NCBI RefSeq assembly: GCF_029945705.1 | Contig: NZ_JAQSDC010000020.1 | Coordinates: 1-34,744 of the forward strand | Source of the DNA: Methylotenera sp. | GTDB taxonomy: Bacteria; Pseudomonadota; Gammaproteobacteria; Burkholderiales; Methylophilaceae | DNA: 34,744 bases | Direction: 5' to 3' | Part shown: piece by piece, positions 7,626 through 17,405 of the stretch | How positions within the stretch are numbered: the stretch's first letter is position 1 | Layout: each line of letters starts with the position of its first letter | The notes under the pieces: generated by a model | Seen by the model: only the letters and a program-made list of their open reading frames with translations | What the model was told of the DNA's origin: nothing | Database searches by the model: none | Translations under genes and position numbers: made by a program

Positions 7626-8507
7626 TTATTTGATTGGGCTTAGTTTAAAACCTGCTTGTTTTAACCTAGCAATTAAACCGCCTTTACCTGCAAGGTGTGA
7701 GGCGCCTACAGCAACAAATACGCTCCTGTTATTAGCTTCTTCTGTGACGCGCTGAGCCATCACCACGTTACGCTCATCCAATAACTTAGCGCGCATTTTT
7801 TCCCACAAGGCGGGTGGTAGCATGCCACCTGTAATTTTTTCGTCTAGGGCAGCCACTTTGTTACTATCCCCTGCTAAATAAGCTGCCATTAATGATTCAA
7901 AGTCACGCTCTTTCTGCTCTGGACTGCGTTTTAACACGGCGCGTAACATCGTCAGTTGTTCATCGCGGCTAAAACTATCCATTACGCCAAAATGTTCTTT
8001 CGTATCCTCAATGCCAATCACTTCTTTGCCAAAATCTTCAGATTTAGTCATCAGTAGGTTGTCTTGCGCGAATGGCGTGAGAGGCTTGGGTGAATCGAAC
8101 ACCACTGCGAGTAGCCAAGGTTTCATATGAGTTGCGACATCACGGTGCATCACGTGAAATTCAGCTAGCGCATATACCTTATCAAGCTCAGCTTCACTCA
8201 ACATGGTTTTTAAATCACCATCTGGCATTTTGAATACATTTGGATTATTTGGTGCGAGTGTTTCCATCATAAACGCATCGACAGACTGCAACGCATTATC
8301 AACGGCTGGCGAAAAATTAGTCACACGATTATCGTCTGTATGCATAGTGCCAAAAAGGTAACTAGTTTTACCTGCAGGCGACTCTACCTTCCAGAATAAA
8401 CCCTTTTCGGCGTATGCATTAGTTGTAGCAAACGCAAAAAAACTAAATGTTAAAATGGCACTGAATAGTCGTTTGAATTGCAAAACTGGTTTACATTGCA
8501 AAATCAT
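7626..8507 (-). CDS. TraB/GumN-family protein, exported
   Basis: A probable periplasmic member of the TraB/GumN (ChaN-related) family, a group proposed to be metal-dependent proteases or hydrolases. A signal peptide covers about residues 1-33. The N-terminal family motif SYLFGTMHTDD and the C-terminal GASHLAGKGGLI segment carry the conserved Gly and His residues, and the 293-residue length is normal. Its stop lies in a convergent gap with the amt operon. The next gene on this strand is ygiQ, upstream, with 83 bases between. The family call is firm; the substrate is unknown. Confidence 0.85.
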   Translation of the reverse strand: MILQCKPVLQFKRLFSAILTFSFFAFATTNAYAEKGLFWKVESPAGKTSYLFGTMHTDDNRVTNFSPAVDNALQSVDAFMMETLAPNNPNVFKMPDGDLKTMLSEAELDKVYALAEFHVMHRDVATHMKPWLLAVVFDSPKPLTPFAQDNLLMTKSEDFGKEVIGIEDTKEHFGVMDSFSRDEQLTMLRAVLKRSPEQKERDFESLMAAYLAGDSNKVAALDEKITGGMLPPALWEKMRAKLLDERNVVMAQRVTEEANNRSVFVAVGASHLAGKGGLIARLKQAGFKLSPIK

Positions 8508-8590
8508 GGAGCCGCCTTAAAGTATTAGAAATGTTAGCAATGCAAACACACCTAATACTTTAGCTGAAGCTTTTTAGCTAGCAAAAGCGC

Positions 8591-10756
8591 TTAGGAATAT
8601 TTGCGTTTAACTTCTGACACTCGTCTAGGTCGAACAGTTCGCTCAAGTTTTTCACCGCGTACAGTGGTAATTGGCTTGTTCGAAAGCGGCTGCCAAGCTG
8701 GTATCAAGTGCTGCTTGCCGTTGCCAATCAAATCCTCACGGCCCATTTTTATTAAGGCCTCACGCAGCATAGGCCAGTTATTAGGGTCATGGTAACGAAT
8801 AAACGCTTTATGCAATTTACGCACATTACCCGCTTTGGGAATCGGCACATCGTCTGAATCTGCCGTGACTTTGCGCAATGGATTCTTGCCTGAATGGTAC
8901 ATTGCCGTAGCCATTGCCATAGGTGTAGGTGTAAAGGTTTGTACTTGATCTAGCTTAAAGTCGTACTTTTTAAGCCAAAGTGCTAAATTAAGCATATCCA
9001 ATTCAGTAGTGCCCGGATGCGCCGCAATAAAATAAGGTATCAAATACTGCTTCTTACCAGCTTCAGCACTAAACTTTTCAAACATGGCTTTAAACTCGTC
9101 ATACGCATCCATACCGGGCTTCATCATTTTACTGAGTACATTCTCTTCAGAATGTTCAGGAGCGATTTTTAAGTAGCCACCCACATGATGTTGCACTAAC
9201 TCTTTGACGTATTCAGGCGACTTCACTGCAAGGTCATAACGCACACCACTGCCGATTAAAATCTTCTTAACGCCCTTAATGGCACGCGCCTTACGGTACA
9301 ACTGAATCAAGGCCGTATGGTCTGTATTTAAGTTTTCACAAACGCCAGGATAAACACAGCTCAACTTACGGCAGTTTTTCTCAATGGTCTCTGATTTACA
9401 AGCAATACGATACATATTGGCTGTTGGGCCGCCAAGGTCTGAAATCACACCAGTAAAACCTTCAACTTTATCGCGGATTTCTTCAACCTCTTTCAAGATT
9501 GATGCTTCACTGCGGCTTTGAATGATGCGACCTTCATGTTCAGTAATACTGCAGAACGTACAACCACCAAAGCAGCCGCGCATAATATTTACACTAAAAC
9601 GGATCATTTCCCATGCTGGAATTTTTGCATCGCCATAGGCTGGATGCGGTTTACGTGCATACGGCATATCGTAAACGTAGTCCATCTCTTTGGTGGTGAG
9701 CGGAATCGGCGGTGGATTTAACCACACTTCTCTATCACCATGTTTTTGCACCAAAGCACGCGCATTGCCAGGGTTAGCTTCCAAGTGCAGCACACGCGAA
9801 GCATGGGCATACAACACGGGATCTTGGGCGACTGCTTCATAATCTGGCAAACGTACCACTTGCTTAGCACGATCAGCTTTAGGCTTACGCACAATTTCAA
9901 TCGCTTTTGTACCTTCAGGTAGCGCTGGTTTGGCATTGTTTTCATCGGTTGCACAACTTGCATCAGCTTTACCCATTTTCATTTCATATGGGTCAACATG
10001 CTTTTCAACAGTGCCTGGGCGGTCTAATTTCGTGCTTTCAATCTCACTCCAACCCTCTGGAATCTTTTTACGTAAAAAAGCCGTACCGCGAATGTCTTGA
10101 ATATCCGCCACTTTTTCACCCTTAGCAATACGATGGCTTAACTCAATCAAAGCCCGCTCTGCATTGCCGTAAAGTAAAATATCTGCTTTTGAATCGATCA
10201 GTACACTGCGGCGAACTTTATCACTCCAGTAGTCGTAATGCGCAATACGGCGCAAACTGGCTTCAATACTGCCAATCACCAAAGGCACATCTGAATATGC
10301 CTCGCGACAACGTTGCGAGTAAACCAGTACTGCTCTATCAGGACGCTTGTTTGGCGCAGCATCTGGCGTATAAGCATCGTCACTACGAATTTTTCTATCC
10401 GCTGTGTAACGATTCACCATACTGTCCATATTGCCAGCAGTCACGCCGAAATATAGATTAGGCTTACCTAACGATTTAAATGCATTGGCATTTTGCCAAT
10501 CTGGCTGGGCGATAATACCTACGCGAAAACCTTGCGCCTCTAACAAGCGACCAACCAAAGCAATACCAAAGCTCGGATGGTCAATATAAGCATCACCTGA
10601 AATCAAAATAATGTCGCAGCTATCCCAACCAAGTTCATCCATCTCAGCACGAGACATAGGTAAAATCGGCGCAGCACCAAACCGCTTCGCCCAGTAAGGG
10701 CGATAGCTATGAATGGGCTTTGCGAGCATTGTTGTATATTGTTCCAAGGTATTCAC
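8591..10756 (-). CDS. ygiQ: YgiQ-family radical SAM protein
   Basis: A large radical S-adenosylmethionine protein with the cluster-binding motif CFGGCTFC (Cx3Cx2C) near the middle. It matches E. coli YgiQ in the N-terminal [16 protein letters not shown] and [11 protein letters not shown] segments, and its 721 residues compare with about 740. The N-terminal region resembles a B12-binding-like fold. The reaction is not established. The start used is GTG at 10756, because it leaves the same N-terminal length ahead of the conserved Tyr-Trp as in YgiQ; an ATG at 10729 is the alternative. The C-terminal tail is basic. It lies 87 bases from the copper operon's last gene and may have its own promoter. 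Confidence 0.93.
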   Translation of the reverse strand: MNTLEQYTTMLAKPIHSYRPYWAKRFGAAPILPMSRAEMDELGWDSCDIILISGDAYIDHPSFGIALVGRLLEAQGFRVGIIAQPDWQNANAFKSLGKPNLYFGVTAGNMDSMVNRYTADRKIRSDDAYTPDAAPNKRPDRAVLVYSQRCREAYSDVPLVIGSIEASLRRIAHYDYWSDKVRRSVLIDSKADILLYGNAERALIELSHRIAKGEKVADIQDIRGTAFLRKKIPEGWSEIESTKLDRPGTVEKHVDPYEMKMGKADASCATDENNAKPALPEGTKAIEIVRKPKADRAKQVVRLPDYEAVAQDPVLYAHASRVLHLEANPGNARALVQKHGDREVWLNPPPIPLTTKEMDYVYDMPYARKPHPAYGDAKIPAWEMIRFSVNIMRGCFGGCTFCSITEHEGRIIQSRSEASILKEVEEIRDKVEGFTGVISDLGGPTANMYRIACKSETIEKNCRKLSCVYPGVCENLNTDHTALIQLYRKARAIKGVKKILIGSGVRYDLAVKSPEYVKELVQHHVGGYLKIAPEHSEENVLSKMMKPGMDAYDEFKAMFEKFSAEAGKKQYLIPYFIAAHPGTTELDMLNLALWLKKYDFKLDQVQTFTPTPMAMATAMYHSGKNPLRKVTADSDDVPIPKAGNVRKLHKAFIRYHDPNNWPMLREALIKMGREDLIGNGKQHLIPAWQPLSNKPITTVRGEKLERTVRPRRVSEVKRKYS

Positions 10757-10843
10757 TACAATTTTTTAAGTTTGCGCATTTTACGCGCTAATCGTATGAT
10801 TAAGAAGCTTTTTTTATAAAAACCTTACTAAAATTAACCCTAT

Positions 10844-11194
10844 CTAAATTAGGTCTATACCAAACTGTTTCACTAATAAGGCGAATAATAAAAAAGTAAC
10901 GATGGTAAATACTACACAGGTAATCAACGTCAGCACAAAACCCCATTTAGGCAGCAAGTAAGGGAAAAGCAAAAACATAGGCAAAGTTGGCAATACATAC
11001 CAAAAAGTATAGTAGGCATGATTAGCAATTTTACTGCTTGGTTGATGCTCGACATACAGCCAAATCAGCGTAAGCACCGTCACCAAAGGCAGCGCAGCCA
11101 TCAAACTGCCAAGCCTGTCACTGCGCTTAGCAAGCTCTGATGCTATGACCACTACGCCCGCTGTAATTAAATATTTAAAAATAATATATTGCAT
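10844..11194 (-). CDS. DUF3147-family membrane protein
   Basis: A 116-residue inner-membrane protein with about four hydrophobic helices, matching the DUF3147 pattern: an N-terminal YLITAGVVVIASELAKRS followed by a short Leu-rich helix and WYVLPTLPMFLLFPYLL. No activity is known for the family. AGGAG stands seven bases before the ATG. It starts 12 bases after the multicopper oxidase stop, so it is the last gene of the copper operon by position, although members of this family also occur away from copper genes. Confidence 0.8.
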   Translation of the reverse strand: MQYIIFKYLITAGVVVIASELAKRSDRLGSLMAALPLVTVLTLIWLYVEHQPSSKIANHAYYTFWYVLPTLPMFLLFPYLLPKWGFVLTLITCVVFTIVTFLLFALLVKQFGIDLI

Positions 11195-11206
11195 GATAAC
11201 TCCTGA

Positions 11207-12601
11207 TTAATGTCCCGCATGGCCTGTAGGTTTGCGTACCTGCACCTCTACCTCGGATTTCTCATCAGTAGCGGGTTGCCTTAGCGGTTCTGGTCCATCG
11301 CCAACAAACTCATACGCCATAGATCCTTTGGGAAACTGGTAATGCCCAGGGTCTTTGTAATCACCTTTTGCTAATCCTTCACGCACTTTTAAGACAGAAA
11401 ACATACCGCCCATATTCACATCGCCAAACTGGCCTTTGCCAGTCATCATGGGCAAGGTATTTTCGGGTAATGGCATGGGCATCATCGCTGCCATTTCGCT
11501 CATTTCAGACATGCCAGTTTCACCCATTGCCATATAATCTGGCACTAAATTACTGATTTTATCGACTAAGTCATCCTGCTTAACGCCTAATAATGTTGGC
11601 ACTTGATGCCCCATTGCATTCATGGTGTGATGACTTTTATGGCAATGAAAAGCCCAATCTCCTGGATTATTTGCGACGAACTCAATCGCGCGCATTTGCC
11701 CTACGGCAATGTCGGTAGTGACCTCTGGCCATCTTGCGGTAGGCGGCACCCAACCGCCATCGGTACCCGTCACTTGAAATTCATGGCCATGCAAATGAAT
11801 GGGATGGTTGGTCATGGTGAGGTTACCTACACGAATACGCACTCGGTCATTCTTGCGCACGACAAGCGGATCTATGCCTGGGAATGCACGGCTATTCCAT
11901 GTCCATAAATTAAAATCTAGCATGGTATTGATTTTTGGTGTGTAGCTTCCAGGGTCAATATCATAAGCATTCAATAGAAAAATAAAATCTCTATCTACTG
12001 GCATGAATTTAGGATTCTTAGGGTGCGTCACCCAGCTGCCCATAAGCCCCATCGCCATCTGCGTCATTTCATCAGCATGCGGATGGTACATAAAACTACC
12101 TGCACGCTTTGCTTCAAATTCATAAACATAAGTTTTCCCTGGCTCAATTGGGGCTTGGGTTAGCCCACTGACGCCATCCATACCATTTGGCACAGGCTGA
12201 CCATGCCAATGCACACTGGTCACTTCGGGCAATCTATTGGTCACAAAAATACGCACCTTATCGCCCTCCACCACTTCAATGGTTGGGCCTGGGCTTTGGC
12301 CGTTATAACCCCACAAATGTGCCTTCATACCTGGCGCAATTTCACGTACAACTGGCTCTGCCACTAAATGAAACTCCTTAACACCATTTTTCATACGCCA
12401 AGGCAAACTCCAGCCGTTCAAGGTCACCACTGGATTGTAAGGACGACCAGTATTAGGTACTAAAGGCGCTTGTGTATTGGCTTGTTCTGCTGAAACGATT
12501 TCGGGTAATGCGGCCATCGCTACTTTGCTCACAGTAGACGCGGCGATGCCTGCACCTGCCAATCTGAAAAAGTCACGCCTGCTAAATTTAGAAAAATCCA
12601 T
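11207..12601 (-). CDS. Tat-exported multicopper oxidase (CopA/CueO-like)
   Basis: A probable periplasmic copper oxidase that detoxifies Cu(I) by oxidising it to Cu(II) with oxygen. A twin-arginine signal (SRRDFFR, 7-13) leads the protein. All four copper-binding motifs are intact: HWHG (131-134), HPHAD (173-177), HPIHLHGHEF (266-275) and HCHKSHHTMNAM (319-330, with the type 1 Met). A methionine-rich segment (about 359-386) resembles the Cu(I)-recruiting insert of CueO and CopA, and the C-terminus ends in a His pair. The 464-residue length fits a compact member. GGAGGG precedes the ATG, which follows the TolC-like stop by one base (TAACATG), indicating coupling. The oxidase call is secure; substrate preference is inferred from neighbours. 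Confidence 0.93.
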   Translation of the reverse strand: MDFSKFSRRDFFRLAGAGIAASTVSKVAMAALPEIVSAEQANTQAPLVPNTGRPYNPVVTLNGWSLPWRMKNGVKEFHLVAEPVVREIAPGMKAHLWGYNGQSPGPTIEVVEGDKVRIFVTNRLPEVTSVHWHGQPVPNGMDGVSGLTQAPIEPGKTYVYEFEAKRAGSFMYHPHADEMTQMAMGLMGSWVTHPKNPKFMPVDRDFIFLLNAYDIDPGSYTPKINTMLDFNLWTWNSRAFPGIDPLVVRKNDRVRIRVGNLTMTNHPIHLHGHEFQVTGTDGGWVPPTARWPEVTTDIAVGQMRAIEFVANNPGDWAFHCHKSHHTMNAMGHQVPTLLGVKQDDLVDKISNLVPDYMAMGETGMSEMSEMAAMMPMPLPENTLPMMTGKGQFGDVNMGGMFSVLKVREGLAKGDYKDPGHYQFPKGSMAYEFVGDGPEPLRQPATDEKSEVEVQVRKPTGHAGH

Positions 12602-12602
12602 G

Positions 12603-13985
12603 TTAATTTCCCTCCATCATATTTTCGTTACCAATCAGCGTCATTTGTAATGTGCTATCGGCAACCCAGAACTCACGTAAAGATTCGATATAGTTTTGCA
12701 CGCTAGCAACTTGTGCACGAGCATCACCCAGCAGTTCGAATGGGCTGGTCAGCATGCCGTTATAGCGAAGTTGGTTTTCTTGCAGAATTTTTTTACGAAG
12801 CGGCACGATTTCATCACGGATATGCTTTGTTACATCGTAATTGGTACGATAAGTGTTGTAGGCCTCACGGATTTCAGACTGTGCATTGATTGCTACGTAT
12901 GCCGCCCGATTGACCGATTGCATATAAATGGATTCAGCCCGTGCAACGCGTGCAGTGCCCCAGTCAAATATTGGTAACTCGAATGAAAGCTCTACCCCTT
13001 TTTTATAAGGATCGCCACGACGACCTTCTAACACTCTTGCGGGACCAATTTCCAGTACATTAATGAGGCGTGTCGTCTTGGTGAGCCCTAGTTGTTTAGC
13101 TAACGCTTCCGTTTCTAGTTTAATAGCCTGTAAATCCAGTCGCTGTTCAAAAGCTGATTTCTCAAATGGTTGCAAGTCAGTGAGCGACTCTGGTAAATCA
13201 GGGAGGCGCTCTTCTAAATTAAGCTGATCAACTGACACACCTAGCAGTCTTGATAGTGCTTCATACGCAGATACCTGCTTATTGCCTGCATTCGCATAAT
13301 CTAATGCCGCATCTGCATAAAAACTCTGTTCCCGCGCTTGCTGCAGCTTGTTAAAGTTGCCTGCCTTTACCATCCTTCTTGCTAATTCAGCACTGGCTTC
13401 TGCAGATTCTTTTACTTGCTCGCTATAGCGGACTTGCTCTGTTGCTGCAACTGCATTGAAATAAGCAATACGAGTGTGATTTGCGATTTTAATCACTTCA
13501 AAAGCGGTTCTTTTCTGAATTTGCACAAATCGCTGACGTTCAATTGCTTGCATTCTTGGCATGGTTAACAGCGAAAAAATATTGAAAGTCAGTATTTGTT
13601 CAATTTTATAGTCACCATCATTACGTGTGTAAAGCATAGAAAACTTGGGATTAGGTAAACGGCCAGCTTGTACTAAATCTGATTCCGAAATACCCAAATT
13701 ATAAAAATCTGCCTGTAACCCTTTATTGTTCAGTAGCGCTACTTGTACGGCTTGATCTGCGTTTAAACGTTTTGATAACAATTCGTTCACACGTTCAGTG
13801 ACTTTGTTTTTTTCACCTTCTGTTTTTGGCCAAACAACCTCTTGTTTAATATGTTTTTGAGTAGTATCTTGCACAGCGCCAAAACCACCATCTTTAGAAA
13901 ATGTGGCACAACCGCCAAGCGCAAAACTGACACTGATAAGGGCGATTAAAGTGCGAGATTTGAATGTTTGTGTATTAGTGCTCAT
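12603..13985 (-). CDS. TolC-family outer-membrane lipoprotein
   Basis: An outer-membrane efflux protein of the OEP/TolC family, probably the outer channel of a copper or metal export route. The frame is open for 40 more codons upstream, but I place the start at 13985. There GGAG stands seven bases ahead, and translation begins a lipoprotein signal peptide whose lipobox is LGGC with Cys26. The two family repeats are visible: long helical regions with NNKGLQADFYNLGISESDLVQAGRLPNP-type sequence (about 80-110) and a second half with FDWGTARVARAE. The start overlaps the stop of the Met/His-rich protein by 11 bases. No RND pump or membrane-fusion gene is in the window, which is unusual for such a channel. 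Confidence 0.88.
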   Translation of the reverse strand: MSTNTQTFKSRTLIALISVSFALGGCATFSKDGGFGAVQDTTQKHIKQEVVWPKTEGEKNKVTERVNELLSKRLNADQAVQVALLNNKGLQADFYNLGISESDLVQAGRLPNPKFSMLYTRNDGDYKIEQILTFNIFSLLTMPRMQAIERQRFVQIQKRTAFEVIKIANHTRIAYFNAVAATEQVRYSEQVKESAEASAELARRMVKAGNFNKLQQAREQSFYADAALDYANAGNKQVSAYEALSRLLGVSVDQLNLEERLPDLPESLTDLQPFEKSAFEQRLDLQAIKLETEALAKQLGLTKTTRLINVLEIGPARVLEGRRGDPYKKGVELSFELPIFDWGTARVARAESIYMQSVNRAAYVAINAQSEIREAYNTYRTNYDVTKHIRDEIVPLRKKILQENQLRYNGMLTSPFELLGDARAQVASVQNYIESLREFWVADSTLQMTLIGNENMMEGN

Positions 13986-15186
13986 GCGACTCTCCTTTTT
14001 CATCATCTGGATGTTCTGCGTGTACATCAGGCTCGGTCTTAAGAGTCGTGTGTGAAGGTGCGGTAGCATCTGCACTATGATGGTGACTATGACCAGCGCC
14101 TTCACTGATTGGCAGTGATAGCACGCCTATGCCATGCCGATAAACCACCTCCCCTCCCAGCCATCCTGTCACTGCGATTGCTTGGGACAGCAGCAAAAGT
14201 AAAAAAAGCATTGGAACTGATATGAGTTCATTAACACGATACTTCCATGCATCCCAGCTAGCGAGCAAGATTAAACCTAAAGCCGTGGGAATTGCCCAGA
14301 AACGGTGTAACAACATGGCTGTATGTCCTGCATCATCATGGTTGACCGAGTTAAATGCTAACCAGCCAAATAATACAGCCGTAGCAGCGCCGATAGCAGC
14401 GAGCCAAAGGGTAAAGTGTCCAGCGGCAGCCAGCTGTGTCGAGACTGGATGACTTCGCCTTGCGTAAGCAGCGATACTCAGCAGAAATGCTATAACAGTT
14501 AAGGCAATTGGGAAATGCACCACAATCGGATGAAAATTAGGGATTATCTGCAAGGATATGGCTTGTGTTGCTGGTGCAATCATTGAGGGCACTGACATCC
14601 CTGCATGTTCAGACCGTTGTGTAGATGCATGCCCGTGTGGTTGAGATTCATCTTGAGTGGCATCTTCTACCCTTGGTTGCATGTCATTCGGCTTTAACTC
14701 ACTCATCTTTGAATGATCCATGGCTTTCATGTCTGACCCACCGTGATTGTGCACAGCCATTTCGTCATGGTTCATGTCAAGCATATCTTCTTTTTTCATG
14801 GACTGACTTGCTGACTTGCTATCAGGCATGGATTTCATGTTGTCATGATCCATTCCTGGCATTGCCGCCATTACATGGTCGTGTTTCATTTGGCTGTGAT
14901 CCATGCCCTCCATTGCAGGCATTCCTTTGTCATCGGAAGCCATATTAGCCTTCTGTTCCGCAGTCATTTCATGTTGCATACCTGCCATGGAGTGTCCAGC
15001 ATGGCCGTCATTTGAAGGCACGTTTATAGATTTCCAATCTGACAGGTTGTCGTCAGTTAGGGGTTTATAATCATCGAGAGATGATTGGTAGGTATTGGTC
15101 TCTTGAGATGCATCTGCGGCCCATAGAGGCGTAGATGTTCCTAAACCAAGAGAAAGAATAAACAACGATAAGTTGAATAGTTTCAT
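13975..15186 (-). CDS. Met/His-rich protein with DUF2231 membrane domain
   Basis: Probably a copper-binding envelope protein. A signal peptide (1-23) leads into a Met/His/Asp-rich stretch (about 60-200) with repeated M-x-x-M-D-H type motifs, as in CopB-like copper resistance proteins. A DUF2231 domain follows (about 216-350) with FHPIVVHFPIAL and four hydrophobic helices. The C-terminal tail is again His-rich (HSHHH near 366, ending HEH). The low-complexity region could bind several Cu(I) ions outside the inner membrane. It is the second gene of the copper operon, 79 bases after the CopL-like gene. DUF2231 and metal binding are clear; whether it transports or only buffers copper is open. Confidence 0.85.
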   Translation of the reverse strand: MKLFNLSLFILSLGLGTSTPLWAADASQETNTYQSSLDDYKPLTDDNLSDWKSINVPSNDGHAGHSMAGMQHEMTAEQKANMASDDKGMPAMEGMDHSQMKHDHVMAAMPGMDHDNMKSMPDSKSASQSMKKEDMLDMNHDEMAVHNHGGSDMKAMDHSKMSELKPNDMQPRVEDATQDESQPHGHASTQRSEHAGMSVPSMIAPATQAISLQIIPNFHPIVVHFPIALTVIAFLLSIAAYARRSHPVSTQLAAAGHFTLWLAAIGAATAVLFGWLAFNSVNHDDAGHTAMLLHRFWAIPTALGLILLASWDAWKYRVNELISVPMLFLLLLLSQAIAVTGWLGGEVVYRHGIGVLSLPISEGAGHSHHHSADATAPSHTTLKTEPDVHAEHPDDEKGESHEH

Positions 15187-15265
15187 CGAAATCTCATTTC
15201 AAAAATAAATGTGGTGAATCAGCAACAGGCAAAAGCCTGCTGCTGAACTGAGTCCATCTGTTTAC

Positions 15266-15631
15266 TTAAGAAATGGGAGGTCTTTGTGGTCGGGCACTGA
15301 TGTGCGAAAGATAGCTAGGTTCAAACAAGCTCACAGTTGTAACTTGAATCTGAGATTGCATCTCGTCTAATTGACTAGGAGGTAAAATTGTAAAACAGGC
15401 CATACAATGACTGCAATCTTTACAGCTTGCATGCGTGTGCTGCTTTTCATGGGATTGCTGTGTGTTGGGCACTTCGTGGCAATGCTCAACAGGCGCTTCT
15501 GCATGACTAGGGTTGACTTGTACAGGGGCCATCATGCCGCTTGCATAAACAGTTTCACTAATAAAAACTGTCAGCAATAGCAACACGAATAACCTTAAAA
15601 GCTGATGTGATGACAAAGACATAGGATTCAT
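15266..15631 (-). CDS. CopL-like Cys/His-rich exported protein
   Basis: A 121-residue secreted or membrane-anchored protein with an N-terminal hydrophobic segment (about 9-29). A His/Cys cluster follows (about 48-80: HCHEV, then CKDCSHCMACF), a likely metal-binding site. The layout resembles CopL, a small protein preceding copper resistance genes in Xanthomonas and relatives. It is first in the copper operon, and the start at 15631 and the divergent aat start at 15707 share 75 bases. I saw no convincing CueR- or CopR-type operator there. The Met at 15622 is an alternative start. The family assignment is tentative. Confidence 0.7.
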   Translation of the reverse strand: MNPMSLSSHQLLRLFVLLLLTVFISETVYASGMMAPVQVNPSHAEAPVEHCHEVPNTQQSHEKQHTHASCKDCSHCMACFTILPPSQLDEMQSQIQVTTVSLFEPSYLSHISARPQRPPIS

Positions 15632-15706
15632 TTAATCATAAAGGCTAAACAAGGTAAACTAACATTTATCTTCCATGTAACTGACCAACAAATTCACATA
15701 AAGTTT

Positions 15707-16408
15707 ATGAGTTACGCCTATTATCAACTGCCTAATGGACGAGTCGCTAGCATAGACGACGACTGTGAGTTTCCGCCTTTATTTATGGCGTTAAAAGAGC
15801 CAAACGGTTTAATTGCAATTGGTGGTGATTTATCGGCAGCGCGCCTGTTGACAGCCTATCAACAAGGCATATTTCCATGGTTTAGTGAAGGCGAACCTGT
15901 GATGTGGTGGAGCCCAAGCCCGCGCATGGTACTTTTTCCTGATGAATTAAAAGTATCGAACTCACTCAAAAAAACACTCAAAAAACAGGCTTTTGAAATA
16001 CGTTTTAATACAAGCTTTCGTGCAGTCATGACAGCTTGTAGCAACACTCTTAGATTAGATGAAAACAACAATCCAGCAGGTACTTGGATTAGCTTTGAAA
16101 TGATTGAAGCTTACTGTGAACTTAACCGCTTAGGCTATGCCATAAGTATGGAAAGCTGGCTTGACAATCAATTAGTCGGCGGCTGTTACGGGATTAAAAT
16201 TGGGCGCATGTTCTATGGAGAAAGTATGTTTCATCATGTGACGGATGCTTCAAAAGTAGCCTTTGTAAACCTAGTCAAATACTTACAAACCCAAAACGTT
16301 AGCTTGATAGATTGCCAGATGAAAACACCCTTACTCGCAAGCTTTGGCGGACGTGAAATTGATCGAGAGCTATTTATGCAACATCTAACATTTTTGACAC
16401 AGTCTTAA
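15707..16408 (+). CDS. aat: Leucyl/phenylalanyl-tRNA-protein transferase
   Basis: Transfers Leu or Phe from aminoacyl-tRNA to the N-terminus of proteins beginning with Lys or Arg, marking them for ClpS/ClpAP degradation in the cytoplasm. Signatures seen are FPPLFMALKEPNGLIAIGGDLS near the N-terminus, YQQGIFPWFSEGEPVMWWSPSPRMVL, and GGCYGIKIGRMFYGESMF. At 233 residues it is a normal length. It is followed after 17 bases by bpt, the common betaproteobacterial pair, so both are likely co-transcribed. No strong ribosome-binding site precedes the ATG. Confidence 0.96.
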   Translation: MSYAYYQLPNGRVASIDDDCEFPPLFMALKEPNGLIAIGGDLSAARLLTAYQQGIFPWFSEGEPVMWWSPSPRMVLFPDELKVSNSLKKTLKKQAFEIRFNTSFRAVMTACSNTLRLDENNNPAGTWISFEMIEAYCELNRLGYAISMESWLDNQLVGGCYGIKIGRMFYGESMFHHVTDASKVAFVNLVKYLQTQNVSLIDCQMKTPLLASFGGREIDRELFMQHLTFLTQS

Positions 16409-16425
16409 TTGAATAAGCACTTAAC

Positions 16426-17187
16426 ATGACAACGCCATCAGAGCCGCCTTTAAATAAGCTGCAATTTTACGTGACCACTGGCTACACTTGTGGCTACTTG
16501 CCCAATAAACTTGCACAAAGTTTAATTGCTACACCACAGCATTTAATTGATGCTCACATATACAGCGGCCTGATTCAGCAAGGCTTTAGACGCAGTGGTA
16601 AGTTTGCTTACAGGCCTCATTGCGAAAGCTGCCGAGAATGCATACCAGTGCGAGTCAAGCTAAATGACTTTGTGCCAAATCGCAGCCAGAAACGTGCATT
16701 CAAACAGCATCAGACCCTCACCACAACTATTTTGCCGATTGCTTACCATGAAGAGCATTACGAACTTTATGCGGCCTATCAACTAGCACGACATGCAGAG
16801 TCTGAGAAAAATTCTGAGCTAGAATCAGAACAAGATACCGAAACTGAGAAAATTGAACAATACCGAAGTTTTTTATGCCAAACCAATGTAGAAAGCGTGA
16901 TGGTGGAATTTAGAGAAAATAATCAACTTAAAATGGTGAGTGTGATTGATATTGTGTTCGATGGCATTTCAGCCGTTTACACTTTTTACGACACCAGCGA
17001 CACACACGCAAGCTTAGGCACTTACAACGTTCTGTGGCAGGCTGAATGGGCTAAAACCCTAAACTTTCCTTACTTATATTTAGGCTATTGGATTAGAGAG
17101 AGTAAAAAAATGGCTTATAAACAAAATTATAAACCACTAGAAATGTTGATTGATGGTGAATGGACGATAGCGCCAATCAATGTTTAG
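16426..17187 (+). CDS. bpt: Aspartate/glutamate leucyltransferase
   Basis: Attaches Leu from leucyl-tRNA to proteins with N-terminal Asp or Glu, the second branch of the bacterial N-degron pathway. N-terminal family residues include TGYTCGYLPNKLAQ and GFRRSGKFAYRPHCESC with its Cys cluster. The C-terminal half has VYTFYD and YLGYWIRES. Between the halves, near residues 126-145, is an unusually Glu-rich low-complexity insert where family members usually have a shorter charged loop. At 253 residues it is slightly longer than average. It follows aat directly. The 218 bases after it, before the convergent ADP-ribosylglycohydrolase gene, hold nothing I can assign. Confidence 0.94.
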   Translation: MTTPSEPPLNKLQFYVTTGYTCGYLPNKLAQSLIATPQHLIDAHIYSGLIQQGFRRSGKFAYRPHCESCRECIPVRVKLNDFVPNRSQKRAFKQHQTLTTTILPIAYHEEHYELYAAYQLARHAESEKNSELESEQDTETEKIEQYRSFLCQTNVESVMVEFRENNQLKMVSVIDIVFDGISAVYTFYDTSDTHASLGTYNVLWQAEWAKTLNFPYLYLGYWIRESKKMAYKQNYKPLEMLIDGEWTIAPINV

Positions 17188-17405
17188 ATCGGCATACCTC
17201 TGCTTCAACTTTCGGTTTACATAGATGACATGCCTATTAGGCTCCAAAAAGACTACACATCCCAATCTAATAACATCAACCAATAAGAGAAACATCCAAG
17301 TCTAAATATTGTAAAAATAGCCTAAAAACTTAGTGTTGTTACAAAAATTGAGCTAACTTACTTCGTCAAAATTTCGCAAAATCATACAGAAAATTAAATT
17401 TTTGA

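Noticed and set aside
9518-10461. Several plus-strand open frames inside ygiQ
   Set aside because: They are antisense shadows of a clear radical-SAM gene without start signals or domains.
13986-14105. N-terminal 40-codon extension of the TolC-like gene
   Set aside because: It overlaps the Met/His-rich gene in another frame. The ribosome-binding site and lipoprotein signal place the start at 13985.
15632-15706. CueR/MerR-type operator between copL-like and aat genes
   Set aside because: No 19-20 base promoter spacer with an ACCTTCC-type dyad is recognisable.
17188-17405. Possible small gene or RNA between bpt and the ADP-ribosylglycohydrolase gene
   Set aside because: No open frame with a ribosome-binding site, tRNA-like fold or strong terminator was found.
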